In this document: positions 34,091 through 50,369 of the stretch, one piece after another | Position numbering within the stretch: position 1 is the stretch's first letter | How the letters are laid out: every line of letters begins with the position of its first letter | Source of the DNA: Gilvimarinus sp. DA14 | Lineage (GTDB): Bacteria > Pseudomonadota > Gammaproteobacteria > Pseudomonadales > Cellvibrionaceae | Direction of reading: 5' to 3' | Assembly: GCF_024204685.1 (NCBI RefSeq) | Contig: NZ_CP100350.1 | Coordinates: forward strand, 496,001 to 560,000 | Length of the DNA: 64,000 bases | Notes under the pieces: generated by a model | The model's input: the letters and a program-made list of their open reading frames with translations, nothing else | Databases searched by the model: none | What the model was told of the DNA's origin: nothing | Translations under genes and position numbers: made by a program

Positions 34091-34567
34091 CTATTGCTGA
34101 TATTGCTTATCGGTCACCGCTTCCTGCCAATTGACCACTTCGCCGTCAGCGAAAAATTGAATGGCCATATGCGTCATGCCCACCGAATCACTGGCGCCGT
34201 GCCAGTGCTTTACCCCGGGCGGTGTCCAGACGACATCGCCGGGTTTAATGGTTTCTACCTCTCCACTTTCCTGTTGCACCCAGCCAACGCCGCTGGTGAC
34301 GATCAGATACTGGCCGCCGGGGTGGGTGTGCCAGTTTGAGCGCGCGCCGGGTTCAAAGGTGACATAAACAGCGGCGCCCTTGTCTTGGTCCGAACCGTCA
34401 AACAGCGGATCAATGCGCGCCGAACCGGTAAATACCTTGGCTGGGCCCTCTACCGAGGCCTGTTCGCCGTTACGGGTGATGGTCATGGACGGGGTGGATT
34501 CATCGGCCCATGCGGTTGCTGTGGTGGCCAGTACGCTGGCAACCAGCGCCGAGGTAAATGTTTTCAT
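34091..34567 (-). CDS. Exported cupin-domain protein
   Basis: 158 aa with a signal peptide (MKTFTSALVASVLATTATAWA). One cupin domain: the first motif, GARSNWHTHPGGQYLIVTSG, holds two metal-binding His, and the second, PGDVVWTPPGVKHWHGAS, the third His. The start at 34567 has a strong AAGGAGGACA RBS. The sequence resembles cupins annotated as (R)-mandelonitrile lyase-like or quercetin dioxygenase-like, but the reaction cannot be inferred. It lies between SDR and cyclophilin-like genes. Confidence 0.87.
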   Translation of the reverse strand: MKTFTSALVASVLATTATAWADESTPSMTITRNGEQASVEGPAKVFTGSARIDPLFDGSDQDKGAAVYVTFEPGARSNWHTHPGGQYLIVTSGVGWVQQESGEVETIKPGDVVWTPPGVKHWHGASDSVGMTHMAIQFFADGEVVNWQEAVTDKQYQQ

Positions 34568-34632
34568 GGTCTGTCCTCCTTGTTCACATTAGCGATTAAA
34601 ACGGTTACCGCCGCCGTTAGCGGCGGTGGGTA

Positions 34633-35379
34633 TTACACTTCTTGCGCGGTGGGACGAAATAAAATCTCGTTAATGTCGACATCTGCTGGCTGCTCCAGCG
34701 CAAAAGCGACCGCCCGGGCAAAGGAGTCGGCGGGAATGGCGACCTGCTCATAAAACGCCTTCATGCCTTCAGCAACTTCCGGGTCGGTGATGGAGTTGTT
34801 TAACTCGGTGGCTACCGCGCCGGGCGATAAGATTGTGCTGCGGATATTGTAGGGCGTCATCTCCATCCGCAGGCCTTCGGATATAGCGCGCACCGCGTGT
34901 TTAGTGGCGCAGTAAACGGTGCCCGGCGGCAATACTTTGTGCCCGGCTACCGAGGATACATTGATAATATGGCCGGATTTACGCTCTTGCATGTGCGGTA
35001 AGGCGGCGGCAATGCCGTAGAGCACGCCTTTAATGTTGACATCAATCTGCTGATCCCACTCACTCACCTGCAATTTTTCCAGCAGTGCCTGAGGCATAAT
35101 GCCAGCGTTGTTTAGCAGTACATCCACTTTGCCAAAGGTGTTCAAAGCCGTTTTGATCAGCGCTTCGACTTGATCGCGCTGGGTAACATCGGTCTGCACC
35201 GCGACGGCGTCGGCACCGGTTTTACTCAATTCATCTGCCAGGGTTTGAATGCGGTCCATGCGGCGGGCGCCCAGTACGAGTTTGGCGCCGCGCTCAGCCA
35301 AGTGGCGAGCAGTCGCCTCGCCCAGGCCACTGCTGGCTCCGGTAATAACAACAACTTTTCCTTCAATATTCTGACTCAT
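34633..35379 (-). CDS. Short-chain dehydrogenase/reductase (classical SDR, YdfG-like)
   Basis: 248 aa NAD(P)-dependent oxidoreductase. The cofactor loop is [12 protein letters not shown] (T-G-x-x-x-G-x-G, about residues 13-24), ARRMDR following beta2 suggests NADP preference, NNAG is about residue 90, and the active site has S-S...Y-C-A-T-K (Tyr about 155, Lys about 159). Closest general type is the serine/3-hydroxy acid dehydrogenase YdfG group. First gene of the SDR-cupin-cyclophilin-like unit; GAGGTTTTT RBS before ATG 35379. Substrate unknown. Confidence 0.9.
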   Translation of the reverse strand: MSQNIEGKVVVITGASSGLGEATARHLAERGAKLVLGARRMDRIQTLADELSKTGADAVAVQTDVTQRDQVEALIKTALNTFGKVDVLLNNAGIMPQALLEKLQVSEWDQQIDVNIKGVLYGIAAALPHMQERKSGHIINVSSVAGHKVLPPGTVYCATKHAVRAISEGLRMEMTPYNIRSTILSPGAVATELNNSITDPEVAEGMKAFYEQVAIPADSFARAVAFALEQPADVDINEILFRPTAQEV

Positions 35380-35510
35380 AAAAACCTCTAACGGATAGCG
35401 TGATCGACAGGTTTAGTATGGGGGCTGTGATGGATACTTTATAGGCACGATTCTGGAGGGTTCTTGCCTATTCCTCTGGTGATAAAGAAGTTTGAGCAAG
35501 TGTAGAGAGG

Positions 35511-35539
35511 AAAAGCCGGCACGGTGGGGACCGTGCCGG
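35511..35539 (-). terminator. Intrinsic terminator of the GH2 gene
   Basis: On the minus strand a perfect 10-bp stem CCGGCACGGT / ACCGTGCCGG with loop CCCC is followed by CTTTTCC. It starts 8 bases after the GH2 stop codon. Confidence 0.88.
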
Positions 35540-35546
35540 TAAGCGT

Positions 35547-39014
<3,468 letters not shown>

Positions 39015-39350
39015 GTGGCGCTGCGTTTAAAACAACTTAGTTTCGTCATGGTAATACTTATGCTGCTGCAATCATTGATTGCGGCGGCTGAGCTGACGGC
39101 CAGCGTCGATACCAGTGACCCTCACCACGCCACGAATGAAAGTGGCTTGATGCACGACGCGGATGTCGAACCAGGAAACGAAGACAGCTGTGACCATTGT
39201 TGTCAGTGTCACAGTCACTGCTCTCATTTAACCCTTACCACGCAGCAGTTCTCTTTAGCTGAATACGGCGCTGACCGCGTGCCCTCTTCTTTATTTATCG
39301 GCGCTCTTACTCGTATCCCCTCCTCCATAGATCGGCCTCCCATCGTTTAA
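39015..39350 (+). CDS. Small exported Cys/His-rich protein upstream of czcCBA
   Basis: 111 aa with GTG start at 39015 (AGGA upstream). A signal peptide (MALRLKQLSFVMVILMLLQSLIAAAE) precedes an acidic, His-containing stretch and a dense metal-binding-looking cluster, CDHCCQCHSHCSH, about residues 59-71. The remainder is short and featureless. Small proteins of this kind precede CzcCBA-type operons in several gammaproteobacteria. A periplasmic metal buffer or sensor is a reasonable inference, but no named family was recognised. Confidence 0.7.
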   Translation: MALRLKQLSFVMVILMLLQSLIAAAELTASVDTSDPHHATNESGLMHDADVEPGNEDSCDHCCQCHSHCSHLTLTTQQFSLAEYGADRVPSSLFIGALTRIPSSIDRPPIV

Positions 39351-39415
39351 CCCTCACATTGCTTTTTTAACCTTGCGCCTTGTGGCGCCTGATACGCAAT
39401 AAAAAGGGTTTATGA

Positions 39416-40702
39416 ATGAAATCATTGAGCCTTATCGCGGCGAACCGTTGTATCGGTTCGTTGTGGTATGTCATTAGTATTGTATTGCTTGTGCCCGCCG
39501 CGCAGGCAGTAACGCTGGCCGAGGTAAGTGAAAAAGCCTTGTCCGCCAATCCGGATTTACAAGTTTTTCAGTACCGCTCTCAGCGGGCCAAAGCACAGGC
39601 TGAAACTGCCGCTTTGAAGCCGGCCTACGAGCTTGCGCTTGAGGCCGAAAATTTTGCCGGTAGCGGCGAGTTTGCAGATTTTGATAACGCCGAGTACACC
39701 GTCAGTTTGAGTTCGGTGGTTGAGTTGGGTGGTAAGCGCAACGCGCGTTTGCATGCCGCCGATAGCCGCATGGCGCAATTGCAGTACCAGCGCGAAGCAG
39801 AATCTTTATCGCTTTTGGGGCGAGTAAACCGTACGTTTATCAAACTGCTTGCATTGCAAGAGCAACAGCGAGTGAATCAGCGCGCTACTGAACTGGCCGA
39901 ATCATCCTTGCAGATGGTTAGCTTGCGGGTCAGTCGTGGTGCCGCACCGTCCGCCGAGAAGCTTCGCGCGCAGGCCTTGCTGGCTGAAGCACGTTTACAG
40001 CTAGACGCCACCAGTGCTGCGATAGAACGCCAGCGTTTTGAACTGGCAAATTTCTGGGGCGGCACACCACAAGAGGTTGGCGAGGCGGATGGCCGCTTGT
40101 TCCAATTCCCCCGGCCAGCAACTTTCGCCGAACTGTGGCAGCAACTTGAGTCTGCCCCGGTCAATCAGCAGCTGGCCGCCACTGTCCGCTGGCGCGAGGC
40201 AGAGCTGGCATTAGCCGAAGCCGACGCCAGCAGCGACTTAAGCTGGCGTTTGGGCTTAAAACAACTGCAAACCAATAACGATACCGCGTTAGTCGCGGGT
40301 GTTGCCGTGCCGTTATTTTCTCAGGGCCGGGCGAGCGGATCGATCAACACGGCAAAAGCCGCGCGAGAAATAGCGGCCAGTGAGCAGCGCGCTTCACTGC
40401 TGCAATTGCGCCAGCGTTTGCACACCGCCTGGAGTTTGCAGCGTGAATATTCCCAGCGGGCGCTGCGCATTCGCGAGCACATCATCCCCGCCTTGCAACA
40501 AGCCGCAGAGCAAACCAAGCAGGCTTATCAGCGCGGCCGGTATAGCTATGTGGACTGGGTGAGCGCCCAGCGAGAACTTTACCAAGCCGAAATAAACGCG
40601 ATTGATGCCGCCGCTGAGGCGCTTGCCAACCAGACTCTTATCGAACAGTTAACCGCTCGCCCTTATGGGGCCGAGGCGGTAGAAAAATCATTGCAGGAAT
40701 AA
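39416..40702 (+). CDS. czcC: Outer-membrane efflux protein, CzcC-like (TolC family)
   Basis: 428 aa. A signal sequence (cut after PAAQA, about residue 28) is followed by the two long helical-hairpin repeats of the OEP family: VTLAEVSEKALSANPDL with A/Q/E-rich helices, and a second half ending AYQRGRYSYVDWVSAQRELYQAEI. It would form the outer-membrane channel of the tripartite metal pump encoded by the next two genes. The 3-base gap to the adaptor gene supports an operon. Naming as CzcC rests on the partner CzcA-like permease. Confidence 0.9.
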   Translation: MKSLSLIAANRCIGSLWYVISIVLLVPAAQAVTLAEVSEKALSANPDLQVFQYRSQRAKAQAETAALKPAYELALEAENFAGSGEFADFDNAEYTVSLSSVVELGGKRNARLHAADSRMAQLQYQREAESLSLLGRVNRTFIKLLALQEQQRVNQRATELAESSLQMVSLRVSRGAAPSAEKLRAQALLAEARLQLDATSAAIERQRFELANFWGGTPQEVGEADGRLFQFPRPATFAELWQQLESAPVNQQLAATVRWREAELALAEADASSDLSWRLGLKQLQTNNDTALVAGVAVPLFSQGRASGSINTAKAAREIAASEQRASLLQLRQRLHTAWSLQREYSQRALRIREHIIPALQQAAEQTKQAYQRGRYSYVDWVSAQRELYQAEINAIDAAAEALANQTLIEQLTARPYGAEAVEKSLQE

Positions 40703-40705
40703 ATT

Positions 40706-44762
<4,057 letters not shown>

Positions 44763-44774
44763 CCATAAAACTGA

Positions 44775-44809
44775 CTGTCACCACCCGGAATTCTGCCGGT
44801 GGGTGACAG
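44775..44809. terminator. Hairpin after czcA
   Basis: CTGTCACCACCCGG pairs with CCGGTGGGTGACAG across a 7-base loop, with two mispairs in a 14-bp stem, 12 bases after the czcA stop. No T-run follows, so it is only a possible terminator. Confidence 0.5.
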
Positions 44810-44910
44810 GTTTCGGGACGGTCTATCTGGTCGATTTAAAAATTTCGGATAGCGAAACCCAACGTTATATTTACGAAGTGAAAACTAGCCGTAAACGAAA
44901 TTTTAGTATT

Positions 44911-45864
44911 CTAAGGTTCTGACACTGATATTTCAGATGGCAGCCTACCAAAAAGATTTTTTTTAACATCAAACTCTAGCGATCGTTCGTTTGCGACAGG
45001 GTTGTACGAATACGTAAACACCACCATTGCTTGCCCATCAGAAAGGCTAGGAGTGTTCGTGCCGTGAAGGTATGCAGCAAACTCGCCGTATATTTTTCCG
45101 TAGTTTGCGCTAATTAAGTCTCCATCCTTATCCACTTCAGAATTCACCCTAAACGCGTAACCCAACTGAAAACGATGATAATCTCCTTCTAAGCCATGAT
45201 CATAGCTATAACCCACTTCTTTTTGCCAGCGCCTTTCGTGCTTTTCTAATATATTGTGATAACCATTTTCAGGGGCAAGATAAGGGAATTTAAACTTCGA
45301 TTCCTTTACGGATACACCTGAATCATATTGAACGATTCCATCGTTCTTCGAAAAAGATAGAGTGAGTGTTTTATCGTAATTGAAAACATCTTGCTTTTCC
45401 CCAGCCACCATCAGTCGCACATGGGGGGTTAAGCCCTCGCCATGGGGCGCCACCAAATCCCCTTTTGTGAAATCAAAACCATAAAGTACGCCAGACTGGG
45501 GAAGAATAATTTTGGCTTTTTTTGCGTACATGGGAACTGGATTGACTACTTTTCGAAGCTTTAAATCAACAGTTAGTGATCCGCGTTTTGTAATGGTTCG
45601 ACGAGAGTAATAATAGCCTTTCTTTTCTGCGTGTATATTTACACCATACCCACCAACACCAGAAGCAGATGATTTCCCTTCTAAATCTGTAACTTCTTCA
45701 GAAAGTGTTGCTCCCCTTGATTTTTGAAAGGCGAATTGAACTCTAGCACCACTGACTGGTTGTTCTGATTGAGAGTCAACAACGGTTAGGTTAATAAAAA
45801 CCAAGCTCGATGCAACCGAGCAAGATGAAATTAACAAAGAAAAGATAACAAATAACTTGCACAT
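44911..45864 (-). CDS. Orphan exported protein, probable lipoprotein
   Basis: 317 aa from ATG 45864 (MCKLFVIFSLLISSC); the frame extends 14 codons further upstream. A hydrophobic signal with ISSC fits a lipobox. Residues about 22-100 look like a carboxypeptidase-regulatory or Ig-like repeat (FINLTVVDSQSEQPVSGARV...LEGKSSASGVGGYGVNIHAEKKGYYY). The rest is beta-rich with many aromatic residues and no recognised motif. Base composition is clearly more AT-rich than its neighbours and codon use looks different, and it lies beside a transposase relic, so acquisition by transfer is likely. Function unknown. Confidence 0.65.
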   Translation of the reverse strand: MCKLFVIFSLLISSCSVASSLVFINLTVVDSQSEQPVSGARVQFAFQKSRGATLSEEVTDLEGKSSASGVGGYGVNIHAEKKGYYYSRRTITKRGSLTVDLKLRKVVNPVPMYAKKAKIILPQSGVLYGFDFTKGDLVAPHGEGLTPHVRLMVAGEKQDVFNYDKTLTLSFSKNDGIVQYDSGVSVKESKFKFPYLAPENGYHNILEKHERRWQKEVGYSYDHGLEGDYHRFQLGYAFRVNSEVDKDGDLISANYGKIYGEFAAYLHGTNTPSLSDGQAMVVFTYSYNPVANERSLEFDVKKNLFGRLPSEISVSEP

Positions 45865-45994
45865 ATCTAACCCAACATAATCGCTAAATTGCCAACATTT
45901 GGCCACACAACTAAACTTATTGAGGCAACTCTGAGCATCAGGGCCAGGCCTTACATATCACATTCTTACGCCATTGATCAAAGCCTCGTACTGC

Positions 45995-46240
45995 TCAATT
46001 TACTGTGGCATAGCTCACGCTAAACGCAAGATCAACCTCTGACAGCGTATAGTGGCCGCTGCGGTACGCCGGTGACATACCCTGCTTTCGGTCTTCGTAG
46101 CTATTGACGTAATGCCCTAATGGTTTCGGTGGGCGGAGCTTCTGTGGCTTTAAAATATCAAGTAAAAATTGATTCGAATTCATCTAGGCTTGCGTGTCTT
46201 CGATAAACTCGTCTGACCCAAGGTGCACCTGATTCTTAAA
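45995..46240 (-). pseudogene. Decayed C-terminal part of a REP-associated tyrosine transposase
   Basis: Minus-strand translation gives FKNQVHLGSDEFIEDTQA, an in-frame TAG, then MNSNQFLLDILKPQK...RPPKPLGHYV, RSGHYTLSEVDLAFSVSYATVN and a stop. This is the recognisable tail of IS200-like/REP-associated (RAYT, Y1_Tnp) transposases: the L-G-S-x-x-F motif, an R-P-P-K-P-L segment and a terminal helix-turn-helix (Y-T-x-x-E-V...Y-A-T-V). The catalytic HUH domain is absent and an internal stop is present, so it is a remnant. The remaining sequence 46241-46400 holds nothing I can identify. Confidence 0.72.
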
Positions 46241-46400
46241 GCCCCCCTAGAGAGAGGGTTGATTTTTCTCCTCCTAAACGGAACGTTTAATTTCCTCTAT
46301 CTTGTTAATACTGACGATTTTACTTGTTCTGTATAAGTCTCAGCTTCCACTTAAACACAGAATTCTGGTCCTCAGGGGTCTGGGGCTCAGAGTTTATACT

Positions 46401-49400
46401 TTAGCGAGAGGTGAGAAACTCCTGAATATTGACCTGGTCGATTTGTGACTCGGGTAAAAAACGGCGCGCGTAGTCCATATAGACGCCGCTAGTTAAAAAT
46501 AACTCGAAGGTGTCGCGGTCTACATGCCCTTCTTCGACCATTTTGTGCAGAATCGTCAGTGAGACGCTAAGCGGTTTGGCTTTTTTATAGGGGCGGTCTG
46601 AGGCGGTTAGGGCTTCAAAGATATCGGCAACAATCAGGACTTTATCGGGAATGGTGAGGTCTTTCTCCGACAGGCCGCGGGGGTAGCCTTTGCCGTTCAT
46701 GGCCTCGTGGTGAGTGGAGGCGTAGCGTGGCACTCTTTGCAGCTCTGGTGGAAACGGCAGGCGGTCGAGCATTCGAATCGTGCTGATAATATGCTCGTTG
46801 ATTTTAAAGCGGTCTTCTTCGCTGAGTGTTCCGCGAGAGACAGCCAGGTTATGAATTTCACCCAGGTTGTAGAGGTTTTTCGGCACTTTCATGTTAATGC
46901 CGAAGCGTTCAGGGTACTCGGTTGTGCGCACGCGGGGGATAATATGTTCGGGTTTGTCGGCTAGCAAGGTCTCTTGCGCCGGTAAGCTCTGCCCTACTTC
47001 GCTGCCAATGGCACCCAGGCGCTGCTCCTCAACCGGTGATAAACCCTGGCGGTTATCAAAGTATCGCAGCCAGGGGGTGGAGCCGATTTTCTTGAGGCGC
47101 TCTATGTCGGAATCGTGCATAAACTCTCCACCCACATTGCACTGGGCAATAAACCGGAAGTCGTCTTGCAGCTGTTGCTGTTGGCGCTGTAGTGCTTGCT
47201 TTAGTTCAGGCTCTTTTTCGGGGTCGCATTTGCTCGCGCGCTCATAGTTAAGTTCGGCATCGCGCCAGAGCACTTCGAAGCGCATGCGCACTTCGTGAAT
47301 GCGGTTATAAATGGTTTCCAGCTTACTGCCCTTGTCGACAATATGCTCGGGCATGGTGATTTTGCCGCAATCGTGCAGCCAGGCCGCTATTTTAAATTCG
47401 CGGTGCTCCTCTTCACTGTTAAAACGAAAATCTTTAAACGCGGGGTGATTCGAGCGGTGCGCGGCATCGGCCAGCATCAGCCCCAGCTCGGGGACGCGGG
47501 CGCAGTGCCCGCCGGTGTAGGGAGATTTTTCATCAATTGCCTCGGCAATTAACTGAATAAAGGAGTCCATTAAAGAGCGCTGTTGCGCCTCGTGCTGCTG
47601 GATGGACTCGGCCATATCCACCATGGAGTTGGAAAGCTCGTGTAATTCGTTAATACGTGAGGGGCAGTAGCTTACCTGGTCGTATTGGCGCAGCTTGACC
47701 TTCTCACTCTTGTCAAAAAGCTGGCGAATCGGACGCACCACCGGAATGGAGCTAAACCAGCAAACCGGTAATAACAGCAGTAGAAACAGCAAGGTGACGA
47801 GTAGGGATATTTTTATGCGGTTCAAGCTGCCTTGAAGAATTTCTTGCGCGGGCACTACTGCAGCAAAATAATCTGTGTTGTCTGCTTGGGGCATAAGTTT
47901 ATCGACAAACATAAAATGCTTTTCACCGTTTACTCGTATCGGTAGCATTTTGCCGATCTTCTCGGGCTGCTGCAGTGTATCGAGCAGGGCTTTGTAGGGC
48001 ACGATGGATAAATTTCGATCGTTTTCGCTATCGCGAAACCAGCGCCGCTCAAGCTCGGCAATGTGGGCGGCAGATACATGATCACGCGCGCGATTAATCA
48101 GTGGTACCAGAGGCTCCAGCCGCGGAGCCACAATTAAGTGCAAGCTGTCGGCTATGCTCGTGCCTGATTCAGGCAAAATACTGCCAAACTGGATACTGTC
48201 AATAAAGTGCTCGCGCGTGCTGTGGCGCAGTATGGCATCGGCGTCTATGGTGGCATGGACACGCTTTTCGCTAACGGCGGTTAACGCCTCTTTGGTGGAG
48301 TCGACCCCGACTAATTTTATCTCGGGGTATTGCTGTGCAAGTAAGCTATATAAAGACCAGCCTTGAGGGAGGGCCACGGTTTTACCGTACAGCTGGGCCA
48401 TTGAGTTGACCGCTGGCGTATCCACATGAGAGGCGACGCTGTAAGGAGTGTGTAGCAAGGCCCGGGTGATATGGCCTCGCTGGCGATTTTCTTCAGTATC
48501 CTGCACAGGTTGCAGTAGGTCGATCTCACCGGTTTCAAACTTTTCTAGCAGCTCGGGCCAGGTATATCCATTAATAAACTGTATGGGCAACTCCAAGCTG
48601 GCCGCCATTAGCTCAATTAACTCTACGGCATAGCCTTTGGGCTCGCCGGCAACGGCGAAATCAATTGGCGGCCAATCGGTTTCGTTGGAAACCTGCAGTG
48701 CCCCTAAAGATTGTATATAGGCTTTTTCGCTATCGCTTAAAGGAACAGGCTCTATAGCTAGCTGTGGCTCACGCAACTGCGCTAATTGATTCGAAGCGAT
48801 CACCGTACCCTGGCGATCATAGACAAAAACCTCACTCTCGCGGCCGAGGGGATTTTCCCGTAAATAGGTAGAAAACGACTGCAAGGTCACGTCAATACCC
48901 AGTACCGCATCACTGTCAGGTATTTTGATAGAGAAGGTTTTGCCCGGGTCTTGAGTGAACTGAAAAATGTAGGGAGCCGAGCGCTGCGCCTGATTTGTGG
49001 CATCGGTAAACCACATGCGCTGGCGCACATCGTAGCTGCTGGGCTCGGTGCGCTGGTGACGCTGGCGAAAGTCGTGATCGACGAACGTCAGTTGCCTGAT
49101 ACGCTGGCCGCCCTCTTGGTAAACCCGGTTAATCACCCAGCGGTCTTCAGCCTCGGCTTGTAACTGCTCGCGCACCCGAGGGCTGTTATTGAGGTTGATG
49201 ACCTCGTAAAAGTCGCCATTGGCAAAGCCCACATAAATGCTGAAAAATATGTTGTTGCTTAGCATTACCTCGGCGAATAGATCGCGCATACTGAGGTCCT
49301 GCGCGTCTGGCTCAAGCAGTGACGGATAGCGCGATAGCAGCCGGGTGAGCTGTATGCCGCGTTTTTCCTCTTCCTCGATAAACTGGCTGGTGCTAAGAGC

Positions 49401-49568
49401 GGCGAGCTGGTACTTATCAACCGCGGCTTCTATGGCCATATTGCGGGTGAAATAATACTGCAGCAAGATGACCAAACCTGCTGTGAGCAACAGTGTTAGG
49501 GCCACTGTAGACACCACCAAGGTGCGCATGGATATACGAAATGGCTTTGGGGCTAGCGTTTGATTCAC
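46401..49568 (-). CDS. Large sensor with solute-binding domain and HD-GYP output
   Basis: 1055 aa from GTG 49568, chosen because AAGGACATCCGCC precedes it; the frame extends 55 codons upstream without an RBS. N-terminal membrane helix (about 15-37), then a Cache-like periplasmic region, then an SBP_bac_3-type amino-acid/solute-binding module (about 285-515, with LQVSNETDWPPIDF and GEIDLLQPV), a second helix (LLVTLLFLLLLLPVCWF), a HAMP-like linker and a cytoplasmic HD-GYP domain: HDCGK about 735, HHEAMNGKGYPRGL about 953, ADIFEALTASDRPYKKA. An insertion of about 140 residues, Gln/Glu-rich, separates the HD dyad from the rest. HD-GYP domains hydrolyse cyclic di-GMP, so an extracellular solute probably sets c-di-GMP levels. 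It is divergent from the cellulase gene. Confidence 0.85.
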   Translation of the reverse strand: MNQTLAPKPFRISMRTLVVSTVALTLLLTAGLVILLQYYFTRNMAIEAAVDKYQLAALSTSQFIEEEEKRGIQLTRLLSRYPSLLEPDAQDLSMRDLFAEVMLSNNIFFSIYVGFANGDFYEVINLNNSPRVREQLQAEAEDRWVINRVYQEGGQRIRQLTFVDHDFRQRHQRTEPSSYDVRQRMWFTDATNQAQRSAPYIFQFTQDPGKTFSIKIPDSDAVLGIDVTLQSFSTYLRENPLGRESEVFVYDRQGTVIASNQLAQLREPQLAIEPVPLSDSEKAYIQSLGALQVSNETDWPPIDFAVAGEPKGYAVELIELMAASLELPIQFINGYTWPELLEKFETGEIDLLQPVQDTEENRQRGHITRALLHTPYSVASHVDTPAVNSMAQLYGKTVALPQGWSLYSLLAQQYPEIKLVGVDSTKEALTAVSEKRVHATIDADAILRHSTREHFIDSIQFGSILPESGTSIADSLHLIVAPRLEPLVPLINRARDHVSAAHIAELERRWFRDSENDRNLSIVPYKALLDTLQQPEKIGKMLPIRVNGEKHFMFVDKLMPQADNTDYFAAVVPAQEILQGSLNRIKISLLVTLLFLLLLLPVCWFSSIPVVRPIRQLFDKSEKVKLRQYDQVSYCPSRINELHELSNSMVDMAESIQQHEAQQRSLMDSFIQLIAEAIDEKSPYTGGHCARVPELGLMLADAAHRSNHPAFKDFRFNSEEEHREFKIAAWLHDCGKITMPEHIVDKGSKLETIYNRIHEVRMRFEVLWRDAELNYERASKCDPEKEPELKQALQRQQQQLQDDFRFIAQCNVGGEFMHDSDIERLKKIGSTPWLRYFDNRQGLSPVEEQRLGAIGSEVGQSLPAQETLLADKPEHIIPRVRTTEYPERFGINMKVPKNLYNLGEIHNLAVSRGTLSEEDRFKINEHIISTIRMLDRLPFPPELQRVPRYASTHHEAMNGKGYPRGLSEKDLTIPDKVLIVADIFEALTASDRPYKKAKPLSVSLTILHKMVEEGHVDRDTFELFLTSGVYMDYARRFLPESQIDQVNIQEFLTSR

Positions 49569-50369
49569 GGCGGATGTCCTTGTTGGCCGTTGGTTAGAGC
49601 AACTATATACCTTGTAGATATAGATGCCAAATAGCATGGGTTTATATGTGCAGATTAACCGCTCGGCGGCCTTTGAGCTTGGCGGAATTCCACCGGCTTT
49701 GTTTAGAGGGTGATGGCTTAACAGCTTGAGCAATCATTTCTGCCAGATGAACTGTTTAGAGTGGATCCTTAAGGCATACCTTTATTGAGCTAAGAAAGCT
49801 GGCACTTACCACGACATAGGCTCCGATATTTGCTTTTTCTGCACCAGCTTCTAGGGCATTTACCTATGGACCCAAAGCGCATTATTTTATTAAAAAATTA
49901 GATTCGTCCTGTAAGTTTTTACAGATAAATATTTGTGATCGTTAAAGTGATTATTATCAGTTTCGGTAACGTCGAAGGGCGCGTTACTTAGAGAATGAAT
50001 TTAAATATCTATCTCACGTAAGGTGACAGAGATAAAAGTATTTTTCTTTGCAGCAGAGAATTGTTGCATTTTGTTATTAATCATAAGTCCGTTCATTTCT
50101 TTAAGTGTTTAGCCCTTTTTCTGCTGTTATTTTTTGTGATGACATTCTCGATAATGATTGCGAAAAAATCCCGCCGTCAAAGCTTAGGTCGATATACTCA
50201 ATCTGCCGCTTATGGTTATTATCTCTTCTGAGAAAATTACAATAATTGCAAACGCCTCAGCTCAGAAACACCTCGGAGGATGCCATGCGTGCAGTGTTTA
50301 ACCCTCAAGTAAATAGATTCTTGAGTTCTGGTGAAAGTCACAAATAATCGCAATAAGGAGACACGCCAA
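49569..50369. other. Long intergenic region between the HD-GYP sensor and cellulase genes
   Basis: About 800 bases, AT-rich at 49880-50150. The left part must carry the minus-strand promoter of the sensor gene. The right part is the leader of the cellulase and contains a short upstream ORF with a good RBS (50285-50347). No other gene-like frame was seen. Confidence 0.45.
50285..50347 (+). CDS. Possible 20-aa leader ORF upstream of the cellulase
   Basis: ATG 50285 is preceded by CTCGGAGGATGCC, a better Shine-Dalgarno than many real genes here. It encodes MRAVFNPQVNRFLSSGESHK and stops 22 bases before the cellulase ATG. It could couple or attenuate cellulase translation. No homologue is known to me. 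Confidence 0.35.
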   Translation: MRAVFNPQVNRFLSSGESHK

